Assembly (NCBI GenBank): GCA_030450535.1
Contig: JAKDIK010000006.1
Span: forward strand, 1 to 21,376
Reading direction: 5' to 3'
Origin: Propionibacteriaceae bacterium
Lineage (GTDB): Bacteria > Actinomycetota > Actinomycetes > Propionibacteriales > Propionibacteriaceae
Length of the DNA: 21,376 bases
Position numbers and translations under genes: made by a program. Positions 13,329-20,674 of this stretch are shown here, piece after piece; the stretch's first letter is position 1; each line of letters opens with the position of its first letter. The notes under the pieces were generated by a model, which saw only the letters and a list, made by a program, of their open reading frames with translations, searched no databases and was not told the origin of the DNA.

Positions 13329-14960
13329 ATGCGCGCACCCCTGGGCCCCGGCCGCCCCCTGCGGGGCGATCGCGTCCACCGTTACGTCACCGCGTGGTGC
13401 CCGCACTGTCATGCCGAGAACCCGTCGCTGGCGGCCGCCCGCCGGCTCTCCGGGGCGCTCGTGGAGGAGGGCGGACGCCTCTGGCTCCAGCGCGGCTGCC
13501 CGTCGCACGGACTCGTACGCACCCTGTACGACGAGCAGCCGCACATCGTCCGCTACCTCGAACGCTGGCAGGCGCCCACCAAGAGCCACGTGCCGGATGA
13601 TCCGGCGAACTTCCGGCCGCTCCCGGACGCGTATGCCTACGGTCTGCCCCCGACGCAGACCCAGCACACGTGCATTCTGCTGACCGACGTGATCGAGCAC
13701 TGCAACCTGCGCTGCCCGACGTGCTTCACCGCGTCGGGTCCGACGCTGAAGGGCGTGGCGTCCGTGGACGACATCCTCGCCAACGTCGACGCGCGGCTCG
13801 CCCGCGAGGGTGACCGCCTCGACGTCCTCATGCTCTCGGGGGGAGAGCCGACACTGCACCCGCAGTTCGCCGATCTGCTGGACGCCCTCGTCACCCGCCC
13901 CATCGTGCGGATCATGGTCAACACCAACGGCCTGCTCATCGCCCACTACGACGCCGTCCTCGCCGCCCTGCGCGAGCACCGCACCCGCGTCGAGGTGTAC
14001 CTGCAGTACGACGGGCCGGACGCCGGCGCGTCCGTCGCCCTGCGCGGGGGCGACCTGACGCGCCACAAGGACGCCGCGATCGCGCGACTCTCGGACGCCG
14101 GCGTCTTCACCACGCTCGTGATGACGATCACGAAGGGCGTCAACGACAACGAGATCGGGGCCACCGTGCTGCGGGCGCTCAACACGCCGTTCGTGGGCGG
14201 GGTGGCCCTGCAGCCGGTGTTCGGTTCGGGGCGCAACCCCGGCCTCGACCCGGACGACCGCATCACCCACGGCGGCGTCCTCGACCGCCTGGGCCCGCAG
14301 ACCGGGGGAGTCGTCACGTGGCACGATCTGATCGGCCTGCCCTGCTCGCACCCGCACTGCGCGTCGGTCGGCTACCTGCTGCGCGGCGACGACGGCGCCT
14401 GGCGCTCCCTGGTGGGCATCATCGGCCACGATCGCCTCGCCGAGTGGCTGGCGCTCGACCCCGATCTCATCGCCAACCGCGTCGCCGACTCCGAGCTGCC
14501 CGCCTCCCTGCGCCGCATCATGCAGACGTCGCTGCTCGACCTCATGAGCGAGCAGGCCGCCCTGGTTCATCCGCGCACCCACGAGCTCTGGCGCAACGTG
14601 TGCACCGCGTGCGATCTCGGCATCAGCACGCTGGCGACGTTGGCGGCCGGCAAGCTGCCGGGCGGCGAGGACCGGCTGCGCCGCCTGCTCGCCGAGCGCG
14701 TCAAGCGGATCACCGTCAAGCCCTTCATGGACGTCCACACGATGCTCGAGGAGCGGCTCACCCAGTGCTGCGTCCACGTCGGCACCCGGCGGCGTGACGC
14801 CGGTGCCGACGACGTGCACCAGTGCGCGCCGTTCTGCGCGGTGCAGGCCTGGCCCGAACTCGGACGCCAGCGCCTCGGGTTTTCGGCGGGTCTCGACCTT
14901 GGGCCGGCGGCCGTGGGCGCAGTAACCCTACGCCGCGGGGGCGAGGCGAGCCATGGTTGA
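13329..14960 (+). CDS. Radical SAM protein, tetraether lipid synthase (Tes/MJ0619)-like family
   Basis: A 543-residue radical SAM enzyme. The [4Fe-4S]-AdoMet motif is C125xxxC129xxC132 in HCNLRCPTC, followed by SGGEPT at 170-175. An N-terminal metal-binding element has C24xxC27 and then GCPSHG around C57, a pattern I recall from MJ0619/Tes-like proteins. Further Cys-rich sites suggest auxiliary clusters: PCSHPHC (C339, C344), VCTACDLG, and the C-terminal QCCVH (C480, C481) with QCAPFC (C499, C503). Archaeal Tes couples lipid tails carbon to carbon; bacterial relatives are linked to unusual membrane lipids or are uncharacterised. Context agrees, since three overlapping downstream genes encode membrane proteins, one Lgt-like. 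Exact substrate is unknown. The stop overlaps the next ATG by 8 nt. Confidence 0.85.
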   Translation: MRAPLGPGRPLRGDRVHRYVTAWCPHCHAENPSLAAARRLSGALVEEGGRLWLQRGCPSHGLVRTLYDEQPHIVRYLERWQAPTKSHVPDDPANFRPLPDAYAYGLPPTQTQHTCILLTDVIEHCNLRCPTCFTASGPTLKGVASVDDILANVDARLAREGDRLDVLMLSGGEPTLHPQFADLLDALVTRPIVRIMVNTNGLLIAHYDAVLAALREHRTRVEVYLQYDGPDAGASVALRGGDLTRHKDAAIARLSDAGVFTTLVMTITKGVNDNEIGATVLRALNTPFVGGVALQPVFGSGRNPGLDPDDRITHGGVLDRLGPQTGGVVTWHDLIGLPCSHPHCASVGYLLRGDDGAWRSLVGIIGHDRLAEWLALDPDLIANRVADSELPASLRRIMQTSLLDLMSEQAALVHPRTHELWRNVCTACDLGISTLATLAAGKLPGGEDRLRRLLAERVKRITVKPFMDVHTMLEERLTQCCVHVGTRRRDAGADDVHQCAPFCAVQAWPELGRQRLGFSAGLDLGPAAVGAVTLRRGGEASHG

Positions 14961-15369
14961 GCCGCGCGAGCAGCAGGGAGAACACACGTCCGGCGCCGCC
15001 TCCGCCCGCCGGTTCGCCGCGGGACCGCCGCCGTCAGCGTTCCTCGCCGCTCACCCGCCGGACCAGACGGTCGCCGGGCCGCAGGGCCCGGCCACCTTCG
15101 ACCCGCTGAAGCTGTGCATCTTTGCCACCATTGCGCTGCTCGGCTGGGTGTTCGGCCCGCTGGCGCTGCTGGTGTTCGCGTCCGTCGGTTTCGCCGGCTA
15201 CTGGCGGGCCCGTCGCGCGGGCCTGACCCGGTCGCGCTGCTACCTGCGTGACACCCGCCTCGTGCTGGCCTACCTGGGCGTCCTGGCCGTCGCGGGGCTG
15301 GTGGGTGTCGTGGTGACGGTGCTGGGTTGGCTGGGCGTGCCGGGGCCGGGTTGGTGGGGGCTGCCGTGA
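14953..15369 (+). CDS. Small membrane protein in the radical SAM operon (uncharacterised)
   Basis: A 138-residue protein I do not recognise. Residues 1-50 are polar and rich in Ala, Pro and Gly and probably disordered. A long hydrophobic stretch at about 52-82 (one long helix or a hairpin) is followed by a basic loop (WRARRAGLTRSR) and a second helix at about 103-128. The layout resembles DUF4190-type small actinobacterial membrane proteins, but I cannot assign it. The basic loop suggests a cytoplasmic side by the positive-inside rule. The gene overlaps the radical SAM stop by 8 nt and its own stop overlaps the GTG of the Lgt-like gene, so it is an integral part of the operon. Confidence 0.75.
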   Translation: MVEPREQQGEHTSGAASARRFAAGPPPSAFLAAHPPDQTVAGPQGPATFDPLKLCIFATIALLGWVFGPLALLVFASVGFAGYWRARRAGLTRSRCYLRDTRLVLAYLGVLAVAGLVGVVVTVLGWLGVPGPGWWGLP

Positions 15370-16139
15370 TCGAGCTCCCGTTCCCCGGCAACGCCGCCGT
15401 CCACGGTCTGTTCGTGGCGCTGGGGTTGGTCGCCGCCGGGGTGGTGTTCGCCGCCGAGAAGCGGCGTCGCGGCATCGATGACGACCGGTTGTGGGCCATC
15501 GTCGGCTGCGCCTTGGCCTTCGGCGCGATCGGTGCGCGGGTGGGCACGTGGCTGTCGGATCCGGGTACGTCCCTGTGGGACTGGTGGGACGAGGGCAACC
15601 GCTCGGTGCTCTCGGGGCTGCTGGGGGCGTGGGCCGGCGTCCATCTGGGCAAGCGACTCACGGGCTACCGCCCCTCGACGGGCGACCTGTTCGCCCCCGC
15701 GGTCGCCCTCGCGATGGCGATCGGACGCCTTGGCTGCGCCCTGACCGAACTGCCCGGAACGCCCACCGGGGGTGCCTGGGGCATGACCGTCCCGGACGCC
15801 CTGGCCGCCGCGTACGGCGTCCCGGCCGGGGTCCCGTTGCATCCCTCGCTGCTGTACGAGGCGGCGTTCCACGCCGTGGCCTTCGCCGTGTTGTGGCGGC
15901 TGCGCGGACGCCTGGCCCGGCCCGGGGATCTGTTCGTCAGCTACGTGGCCGCCTACGCCCTGTTCCGCTTCGCCGTGGAGTTCGTGCGGGGCAATGACAC
16001 GTTCTGGCTGGGGTTGAGCGGGCCGCAGTTGTTCTGCCTGGTGCTGCTGCCGCTGCTGGTGATGAGGATGGTGCGCGTTGTCCGCGAGGCGCGCGCGCCC
16101 CGACGGCGGGATCTGCCCGCACAGGAGGTGGTGACATGA
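15366..16139 (+). CDS. Prolipoprotein diacylglyceryl transferase (Lgt)-like membrane protein
   Basis: A 257-residue polytopic membrane protein of the Lgt family (PF01790) with about seven hydrophobic segments. Lgt marks kept: GRLG (120-123, with R121), HPSLLYE (159-165) and EFVR with R208 near the C-terminus. Changed: the signature Asn after GRLG is Cys124, and the segment equivalent to Lgt SFHGG reads SVLSG (80-84), so the His usually required for catalysis appears missing. It may therefore transfer a different lipid, or act on a different acceptor, than cysteine lipidation; a housekeeping lgt probably lies elsewhere. The start is GTG at 15366, overlapping the previous stop (GTGA). A longer frame from 15327 would begin inside the upstream gene and lacks support. 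The stop overlaps the next ATG (ATGA). Confidence 0.82.
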   Translation: MIELPFPGNAAVHGLFVALGLVAAGVVFAAEKRRRGIDDDRLWAIVGCALAFGAIGARVGTWLSDPGTSLWDWWDEGNRSVLSGLLGAWAGVHLGKRLTGYRPSTGDLFAPAVALAMAIGRLGCALTELPGTPTGGAWGMTVPDALAAAYGVPAGVPLHPSLLYEAAFHAVAFAVLWRLRGRLARPGDLFVSYVAAYALFRFAVEFVRGNDTFWLGLSGPQLFCLVLLPLLVMRMVRVVREARAPRRRDLPAQEVVT

Positions 16140-16627
16140 CCGACACCGAGCCGGACCGGCCCACACCGGAGCCCACGCCGGGTCCTGAATTCGCCGCGCC
16201 GCCCGGCCCGGGTGGCGCGATGGCTGGGCCGCCGCCACCGCCGACATCGCCGCCACCGCCGCCAACCGGGCCACCGCCGCCACCGGGGCAGGGTGCGCCG
16301 CCGTGGCCCGGCCCGCCGCCGGGCGTTCCCGTGCCGTCGGGCGGATCGTACGTGTTGGGCTTCCTGCTCGGGCTGGTGCTGTGGGTGCTGCCGTCGATGG
16401 TGTCGTTCGCGGTGACGACGGCGTCCACCAATCCGGATCTGAGCACTTTCGGTGGCATCCTGTGGATCGCCCTGATGGTGGGGGTGGTCGTCCTCGCGGC
16501 GTGGCTCGTCGCGCGCCCCAGCACGCGCCGGACCGGGGCGGGCATCTTCATCGCTCTCGGGGCAATCCCGATCATCGCCGCGGGCGTCTGCGTTGCGCTG
16601 CTGGCGGGGCTCGCCTCCCTGGGCTGA
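16136..16627 (+). CDS. Proline-rich membrane protein (uncharacterised)
   Basis: A 163-residue protein of unknown function. Residues 1-70 are an acidic then Pro/Gly-rich tail with three runs of five prolines (about 32-50), certainly disordered. Three transmembrane helices follow at about 72-94, 104-126 and 134-158, separated by short loops with RPSTRR before the last. Proline-rich cytoplasmic tails on small membrane proteins are frequent in actinomycetes and often act as scaffolds, but no partner can be named. Its ATGA overlap with the Lgt-like gene makes it the last gene of the four-gene radical SAM operon; a hairpin follows 20 nt after its stop. Confidence 0.78.
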   Translation: MTDTEPDRPTPEPTPGPEFAAPPGPGGAMAGPPPPPTSPPPPPTGPPPPPGQGAPPWPGPPPGVPVPSGGSYVLGFLLGLVLWVLPSMVSFAVTTASTNPDLSTFGGILWIALMVGVVVLAAWLVARPSTRRTGAGIFIALGAIPIIAAGVCVALLAGLASLG

Positions 16628-16647
16628 GGCTGGGGTGAAACGTCGCA

Positions 16648-16665
16648 GCGGCTCCGGGGAGCCGC
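16648..16665 (+). terminator. Terminator-like hairpin after the radical SAM operon
   Basis: GCGGCTC at 16648-16654 pairs with GAGCCGC at 16659-16665 around a CGGG loop. It is followed by a short GCTTCTGG and not a T-run. Placement 20 nt after the last operon gene and 83 nt before the malic enzyme -10 supports termination. Confidence 0.6.
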
Positions 16666-16748
16666 GCTTCTGGTGGTCACCGCCCCGCCGAGCGATTCCT
16701 GCGCGCCCGGTTCAGTGGCGCAGCTCCCGTGACGGCACGGTCGACCAC

Positions 16749-16754
16749 TAGGCT
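16749..16754 (+). promoter_or_regulatory. Putative -10 element, leaderless start of malic enzyme
   Basis: TAGGCT is separated by only 6 nt from the ATG at 16761 and there is no Shine-Dalgarno in between. This places the transcription start at the start codon. Confidence 0.55.
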
Positions 16755-16760
16755 GCCGCC

Positions 16761-18482
16761 ATGCCCGAGAGCCCCTATGAGATCCTGCCCGGCAACCATG
16801 GCTCGCTGATCCGCGTGAAGACGCGCGGCAGCGCCGTGCTGAGGGTGCCGCGCCTCAACCGCGGCACCGCCTTCACGCATGCGCAGCGCGAGCTGTTGGG
16901 TCTGCAAGGGCTTCTGCCGGAGCGGGTGACGCCGCTGGAGGCCCAGCTGCATCGCGCCTACACGCGCTTCCTGCGGGCCCACCACCCGCTGGAGAAGTTC
17001 TCCTACCTTCAAGGGCTGCGCGATCGGAACACCGTGCTGTTCTACCGCCTGCTCGGCGAGCACCTCGACGAGATGATGCCCATCGTCTACACGCCCACCA
17101 TCGGCGACGCGATCCAGGAGTTCAGCCTCTGGTACCAGCAGATCAGTGGCGTGTTCTGCTCCATCGAGGCGCCCGAGCGCATCGAGGACGCGCTGCGCGC
17201 CTTCGGTCGGAACCCCGACGATGTCGACATGCTCATCGTGACCGACTCCGAGGGCATCCTCGGTATCGGTGACCAGGGCGTCGGCGGGGTCCAGATCTGT
17301 CTGGGCAAGAAGAGCCTCTACACGGCCGCGGGCGGCGTCGATCCCGATCGCATGATCCCGGTCGTGCTCGACGTCGGCACCGATAATCTGCAGCTCCTCA
17401 ACGACGACCTCTACCTCGGGTTGCGGCAGGCGCGCATCCGGGGTGAGCGCTATGACGCCTTCATCGCGTCCTTCGTCGAGGCAGCAACCAAGGTCTTCCC
17501 GCACGCGATGATCCACTGGGAGGACTTCGGCGCCGACAACGCCCATCGCATCCTCAGCACGTACCGCGACCGGATCTGCACGTTCAACGACGACGTGCAG
17601 GGGACGGCCGCCGTCGTGGCGGCCGCCTTCATCGCGGGCGTCCGCGCGAAGGGTGAGAAACTCTCCGATCAGCGCGTGGTCATCCACGGTGCGGGCACGG
17701 CGGGCATCGGCGTGGCCGACCTGCTGGTCGACCTGATGGTGGCTGAGGGGCTCACGCCCGAGCAGGCGCGCACCCGGTTCTGGGCCACGTCGAGCCGGGG
17801 GCTCATCACCGACGAGCCCACGAAGCGGTTCCGCGACTTCCAGCGTCCGTACGCGCGGAACGCGTCCGAGCTCCGCGACTGGCAGACCGACGCCCCCGGG
17901 CTGTACTACCTGGCCGACGTCGTCCGCAACGTGCAGCCGACCGTGCTCATCGGCACGTCGGGCCAACCGGGGTCGTTCCGGGAGGCCGTCATCCGCGAGA
18001 TGGCGGCCACGGTCGAGCAGCCGATCATCATGCCGTTGTCGAATCCGACGATCCTGGCCGAAGCAACGCCGCTGGATCTGCTCACCTGGACCGACGGCCG
18101 GGCCCTCGTCGCCACGGGATCGCCGTTCGCCCCGGTGACGCTGGGGGAGGACACCTACACCGTCGCCCAGGCCAACAATGCGTTCGTCTTCCCGGGCATC
18201 GGGCTGGGTGTCGGCGTCTGCCGGGCGACGCGGGTCACCGACCACATGATCGCCGCTGCGGCCCAAGCCGTCGCGTCGCTGGTGCGCATCACGCGCCGGG
18301 GCCAGTCGCTGTTGCCGAGCGTGCGCGATCTACGGCGCGTCTCTGCGACGGTGGCCATCGCGGTGGCGAAGGCCGCCGAGGCCGACGGAGTGGCCGAGCG
18401 ACCGCTGGACGATCCGATCCAGCAGGTGTTCGACACCATGTGGCAGCCGGTCTACCCGGAGCTGTTGATCGACGAGGAGTGA
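16761..18482 (+). CDS. maeA: NAD-type malic enzyme (large form)
   Basis: A 573-residue malic enzyme, oxidatively decarboxylating L-malate to pyruvate and CO2 with NAD(P)H production in the cytosol. Its length matches the large eukaryotic/MaeA type and not the 400-residue bacterial or fused MaeB forms. Catalytic residues are all visible: Y110 in MPIVYTPTIG, K183 in CLGKKSLYTAAGG, metal ligands E254 and D255 in HWEDFGADNA, and D278 in FNDDVQGTAAV. The substrate loop reads DSEGILGIGDQGVGG. The dinucleotide site is HGAGTAGIG (G309, G311, G314), and the C-terminal region carries SNPT and the NNAFVFPGIGLG block. NAD preference is inferred from subfamily. The start is fixed by the leaderless promoter. 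It is monocistronic, convergent with galE at a 20-bp gap, and it feeds the pyruvate used by the PFOR encoded 5.6 kb away. Confidence 0.94.
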   Translation: MPESPYEILPGNHGSLIRVKTRGSAVLRVPRLNRGTAFTHAQRELLGLQGLLPERVTPLEAQLHRAYTRFLRAHHPLEKFSYLQGLRDRNTVLFYRLLGEHLDEMMPIVYTPTIGDAIQEFSLWYQQISGVFCSIEAPERIEDALRAFGRNPDDVDMLIVTDSEGILGIGDQGVGGVQICLGKKSLYTAAGGVDPDRMIPVVLDVGTDNLQLLNDDLYLGLRQARIRGERYDAFIASFVEAATKVFPHAMIHWEDFGADNAHRILSTYRDRICTFNDDVQGTAAVVAAAFIAGVRAKGEKLSDQRVVIHGAGTAGIGVADLLVDLMVAEGLTPEQARTRFWATSSRGLITDEPTKRFRDFQRPYARNASELRDWQTDAPGLYYLADVVRNVQPTVLIGTSGQPGSFREAVIREMAATVEQPIIMPLSNPTILAEATPLDLLTWTDGRALVATGSPFAPVTLGEDTYTVAQANNAFVFPGIGLGVGVCRATRVTDHMIAAAAQAVASLVRITRRGQSLLPSVRDLRRVSATVAIAVAKAAEADGVAERPLDDPIQQVFDTMWQPVYPELLIDEE

Positions 18483-18484
18483 GG

Positions 18485-18501
18485 GCGGCGCGGGCTGCCG
18501 C
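18485..18501. terminator. Weak hairpin between convergent malic enzyme and galE genes
   Basis: GCGGC (18485-18489) and GCCGC (18497-18501) with a 7-nt loop fill most of the 20-bp gap. The stem is only 5 bp without a T-run, so termination is plausible only because of position. Confidence 0.3.
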
Positions 18502-18502
18502 G

Positions 18503-19519
18503 TCAGGCGTCCGCGAAGCCGTTGGGGTTGGCCGCCTGCCAGCGGAAGGTGTCCTCGCAGGCCTCCGCGATGGACTTGCCGGCCGCCCAGCCCAGTTCGT
18601 CGTGTGCCAGCGTGACGTCCGCGAAGGACGCGGCGACGTCGCCGGGACGCCGGGCCACGATCTCGTACGGGATCTGGACGCCCGCTGCGGCCTCGTAGGC
18701 GTGGATGATGTCGAGCACCGACTGCGGACGCCCCGTGCCGAGGTTCCACACGTGGTACCCGTCGTGGTCGATGAGGTACGCCAGGGCGGCGAGGTGGCCC
18801 GCGGCGAGATCCACGACGTGGATGTAGTCGCGCAGGCCGGTGCCGTCACCGGTGGGGTAGTCGTCGCCGAAGACCAGTTGCTTCTCGCGGCGCCCGGAGG
18901 CGACCTGGGCGACGAACGGCAGCAGGTTGTTGGGGATGCCCTTGGGATCCTCGCCGATGCGTCCGGAGGGGTGCGCGCCGATCGGGTTGAAGTAGCGCAG
19001 CACGCCGACGCGCAGGCTCGGATCGGCGGCCGACGCGTCCGCCAGCATCTGTTCGATCATGTGCTTGGTGCGGCCGTACGGGTTCGTGGCGCCGGTCGGG
19101 GAGTGCTCGGTGAACGGGGGTTCGGACAGGTCGCCGTACACCGTCGCCGACGAGCTGAACACGATCGTGTGGCAGTCGTGGTCTGACATGGCCTCGAGCA
19201 GTGTGAGCGTCGAGCCGAGGTTCTCGCGGTAGTAGGTGAGCGGGATCTGCGTCGACTCGCCCACGGCCTTCCGGCCGGCGAAGTGGATAACCGCGTCCGG
19301 GGTGAACCGGGCGAACGCGGCGTCCAGCGCCTCGGCGTCGCGGACGTTGGCCTCGACGAATTCGGGCTCCCGCCCGGCGAGTTCGCCGACGCGACGCAGC
19401 GCCTCGGCTGAGCTGTTGGACAGATCGTCCACGACCAGCACGTCGTGGCCGGTCTCGAGCAGTGCGAGGACGGTGTGGGAGCCGATGTAACCGGCGCCGC
19501 CGGTGACCAGGACGCGCAT
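18503..19519 (-). CDS. galE: UDP-glucose 4-epimerase
   Basis: A 338-residue extended short-chain dehydrogenase that interconverts UDP-glucose and UDP-galactose with bound NAD, in the Leloir pathway and in precursor supply for surface glycans. The NAD site is TGGAGYIGSH (6-15). The catalytic triad is S124 in SSSATVYG, Y148 and K152 in NPYGRTK, positions nearly identical to E. coli GalE. Further family blocks are VIHFAGRKAVGES, RYFNPIGAHPSG, GTGLRDYIHVVDLA and VWNLGTGRPQSV. The ATG at 19519 begins directly at the first beta strand; GGAGAGGA about 10 nt upstream is a fair Shine-Dalgarno. The frame extends 12 more codons, but those residues do not fit the fold. There is no adjacent galT or galK, so a biosynthetic role is favoured. 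Confidence 0.95.
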   Translation of the reverse strand: MRVLVTGGAGYIGSHTVLALLETGHDVLVVDDLSNSSAEALRRVGELAGREPEFVEANVRDAEALDAAFARFTPDAVIHFAGRKAVGESTQIPLTYYRENLGSTLTLLEAMSDHDCHTIVFSSSATVYGDLSEPPFTEHSPTGATNPYGRTKHMIEQMLADASAADPSLRVGVLRYFNPIGAHPSGRIGEDPKGIPNNLLPFVAQVASGRREKQLVFGDDYPTGDGTGLRDYIHVVDLAAGHLAALAYLIDHDGYHVWNLGTGRPQSVLDIIHAYEAAAGVQIPYEIVARRPGDVAASFADVTLAHDELGWAAGKSIAEACEDTFRWQAANPNGFADA

Positions 19520-19553
19520 GACGATGGGGTTCCTCTCCAACGGGTTCGCCCCC

Positions 19554-19559
19554 ACTCTA
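19554..19559 (-). promoter_or_regulatory. Putative -10 element of galE
   Basis: On the minus strand TAGAGT lies 34 nt before the ATG at 19519, leaving a leader of about 27 nt that contains the GGAGAGGA ribosome site. It is 25 bp from the divergent TAGGTT at 19584. Confidence 0.5.
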
Positions 19560-19583
19560 CCACGTGGGGCGGCAGGGGTGCTC

Positions 19584-19589
19584 TAGGTT
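19584..19589 (+). promoter_or_regulatory. Putative -10 element, leaderless start of the amidotransferase gene
   Basis: TAGGTT is 6 nt before the ATG at 19596. No ribosome binding site is present between, so the mRNA is expected to start at the start codon. Confidence 0.5.
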
Positions 19590-19595
19590 CTGGGC

Positions 19596-20282
19596 ATGCC
19601 CCACCTCACCGTCCTCCAGCTCGATCCGGACGTGCCCCTCGACCGCTTCGAGGGCTGGCTCACCGCCGCCGGCGCGCTGCTGTCGCCCGTCCTCGTGCCG
19701 GAGCGCGGGGTGCCGGGTGCGGACGCCCTCGGCGATGGCCTGGTCGTGCTCGGTGGCCGCATGGATGCCCACGCCACCAGCGCCCACCCGTGGCTCGCGC
19801 AGGTCGGTGACCTCATGGCCGAGGCGGTGGCGATCGGTGTGCCGGTGCTCGGTATCTGTCTGGGGCACCAGCTCCTCGCCGAAGCCCTCGGGGGCGAGGT
19901 GACCGTGGCCGATCCGGCCGGTGGCGAGGCCGGCGCCACCCGGCTTTCCTGGACGGAGGCGGCCGCGTCGGATCCGCTGCTCTCGGACGCCGTGCGTGCC
20001 GGGTCGCTCGTGCCCGAATCCCACCACGACGCGGTGACCCGGCTGCCCGATGGGGCCGTGCGGCTGGCGTCCAGCGTCGTCCATCCGAACCAGGCGTTCC
20101 GCGTCGGCTCGGGCGTCGGCGTCCAGTTCCATCCCGAGGCCGGGCCGGAGCTGGTGGGACGCTGGAAGGAACTGGACGGCGAGGATCCGACCGCGATCGT
20201 CGCCGCCCTGACGGCCGGTGACGACGAGATCTCCGCCGTCGGGCGCGCCATCGCGGGGGCGTTCGCGCGCGTTTGCGCGTGA
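19596..20282 (+). CDS. Class I glutamine amidotransferase domain protein (GMP synthase-like)
   Basis: A 228-residue stand-alone type 1 GATase. The nucleophile elbow is GICLGHQLLAEALGG with C88; the second half of the triad is H179 and E181 in VQFHPEA. Upstream, VVLGGRMDAHA marks the oxyanion-side loop. These enzymes hydrolyse glutamine and either hand ammonia to a synthetase partner or act on gamma-glutamyl compounds. No synthetase domain is fused or adjacent, so the substrate is unknown; gamma-glutamyl hydrolase-like or GuaA-like accessory roles are both possible. The start at 19596 is supported by the -10 element 6 nt upstream and by VLQLDPDVP forming the first strand. It is separated by 20 bp from the next gene, which has its own promoter. 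Confidence 0.87.
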   Translation: MPHLTVLQLDPDVPLDRFEGWLTAAGALLSPVLVPERGVPGADALGDGLVVLGGRMDAHATSAHPWLAQVGDLMAEAVAIGVPVLGICLGHQLLAEALGGEVTVADPAGGEAGATRLSWTEAAASDPLLSDAVRAGSLVPESHHDAVTRLPDGAVRLASSVVHPNQAFRVGSGVGVQFHPEAGPELVGRWKELDGEDPTAIVAALTAGDDEISAVGRAIAGAFARVCA

Positions 20283-20289
20283 CCGGCAC

Positions 20290-20295
20290 TAGAGT
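20290..20295 (+). promoter_or_regulatory. Putative -10 element, leaderless start of the small membrane protein gene
   Basis: TAGAGT is followed by 7 nt and the ATG at 20303, with no Shine-Dalgarno. The element lies just after the amidotransferase stop (20282). Confidence 0.5.
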
Positions 20296-20302
20296 GCCGC
20301 CC

Positions 20303-20674
20303 ATGAAGGTGCTCAAGGTCGTCCTCGCCGTGGTCGGCATCGCCGGCATCGTCGCCGCAGCCGTGCTGCTCGGCCGTTTCGCTCTCGACAGCCGCGAGCT
20401 GATCGGGGCCGCCCAGCGGTACACGGGCAATCCCATCGCCGATCCGTTCATGACGACGGCGATGCTCACCGGCATCGGCGCGGCCACGGGCCTGGCGATC
20501 GGGCTCGCGATCGGTCTGCCGAGCCGCACGTCCGGGCAGATCCGCCGGGCGACGCTCGATGAGGTCAACACGCGCCGCACCACCGAGATCGGCAACCGCG
20601 CTGCCTCGCACACCGCGGTGCCGGAGGGGCCCGACGCCGAGAAGAACCGCGCGATCGACCCGCCCACGCGATGA
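20303..20674 (+). CDS. Small two-helix membrane protein (uncharacterised)
   Basis: A 123-residue protein I do not recognise. A hydrophobic N-terminal helix (about 4-26) may be an uncleaved signal anchor; a second, Gly-rich helix runs at about 50-72, and the remainder is a polar, charged tail (RRATLDEVNTRRTTEIG onward) that is probably cytoplasmic. The ATG at 20303 was preferred over an in-frame upstream start at 20273, because 20273 lies inside the amidotransferase gene and a leaderless promoter sits directly before 20303. Its stop overlaps the ATG of the PPOX-like gene (ATGA), so the two are translationally coupled and may function together, for example as a membrane-linked redox pair; this is inference. 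Confidence 0.72.
   Translation: MKVLKVVLAVVGIAGIVAAAVLLGRFALDSRELIGAAQRYTGNPIADPFMTTAMLTGIGAATGLAIGLAIGLPSRTSGQIRRATLDEVNTRRTTEIGNRAASHTAVPEGPDAEKNRAIDPPTR

Noticed and set aside
13217..13330. N-terminal extension of the DUF2200 gene to 13330
   Set aside because: The extra 38 residues are low-complexity basic sequence absent from the family pattern. The extension would overlap the radical SAM start, and TAGGCT sits directly before the shorter start.
15327..15365. Upstream start of the Lgt-like gene
   Set aside because: It lies within the preceding membrane protein gene; the GTGA overlap at 15366 is the typical coupled junction and starts just before the first helix.
16226..16330. CCGCCGCCACC-type tandem repeat as a structural DNA repeat
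   Set aside because: It encodes the proline-rich tail of the membrane protein and is explained by coding content and codon bias.
20273..20302. Upstream start for the small membrane protein
   Set aside because: It overlaps the amidotransferase C-terminus and bypasses the promoter-like TAGAGT; 20303 begins the hydrophobic helix directly.
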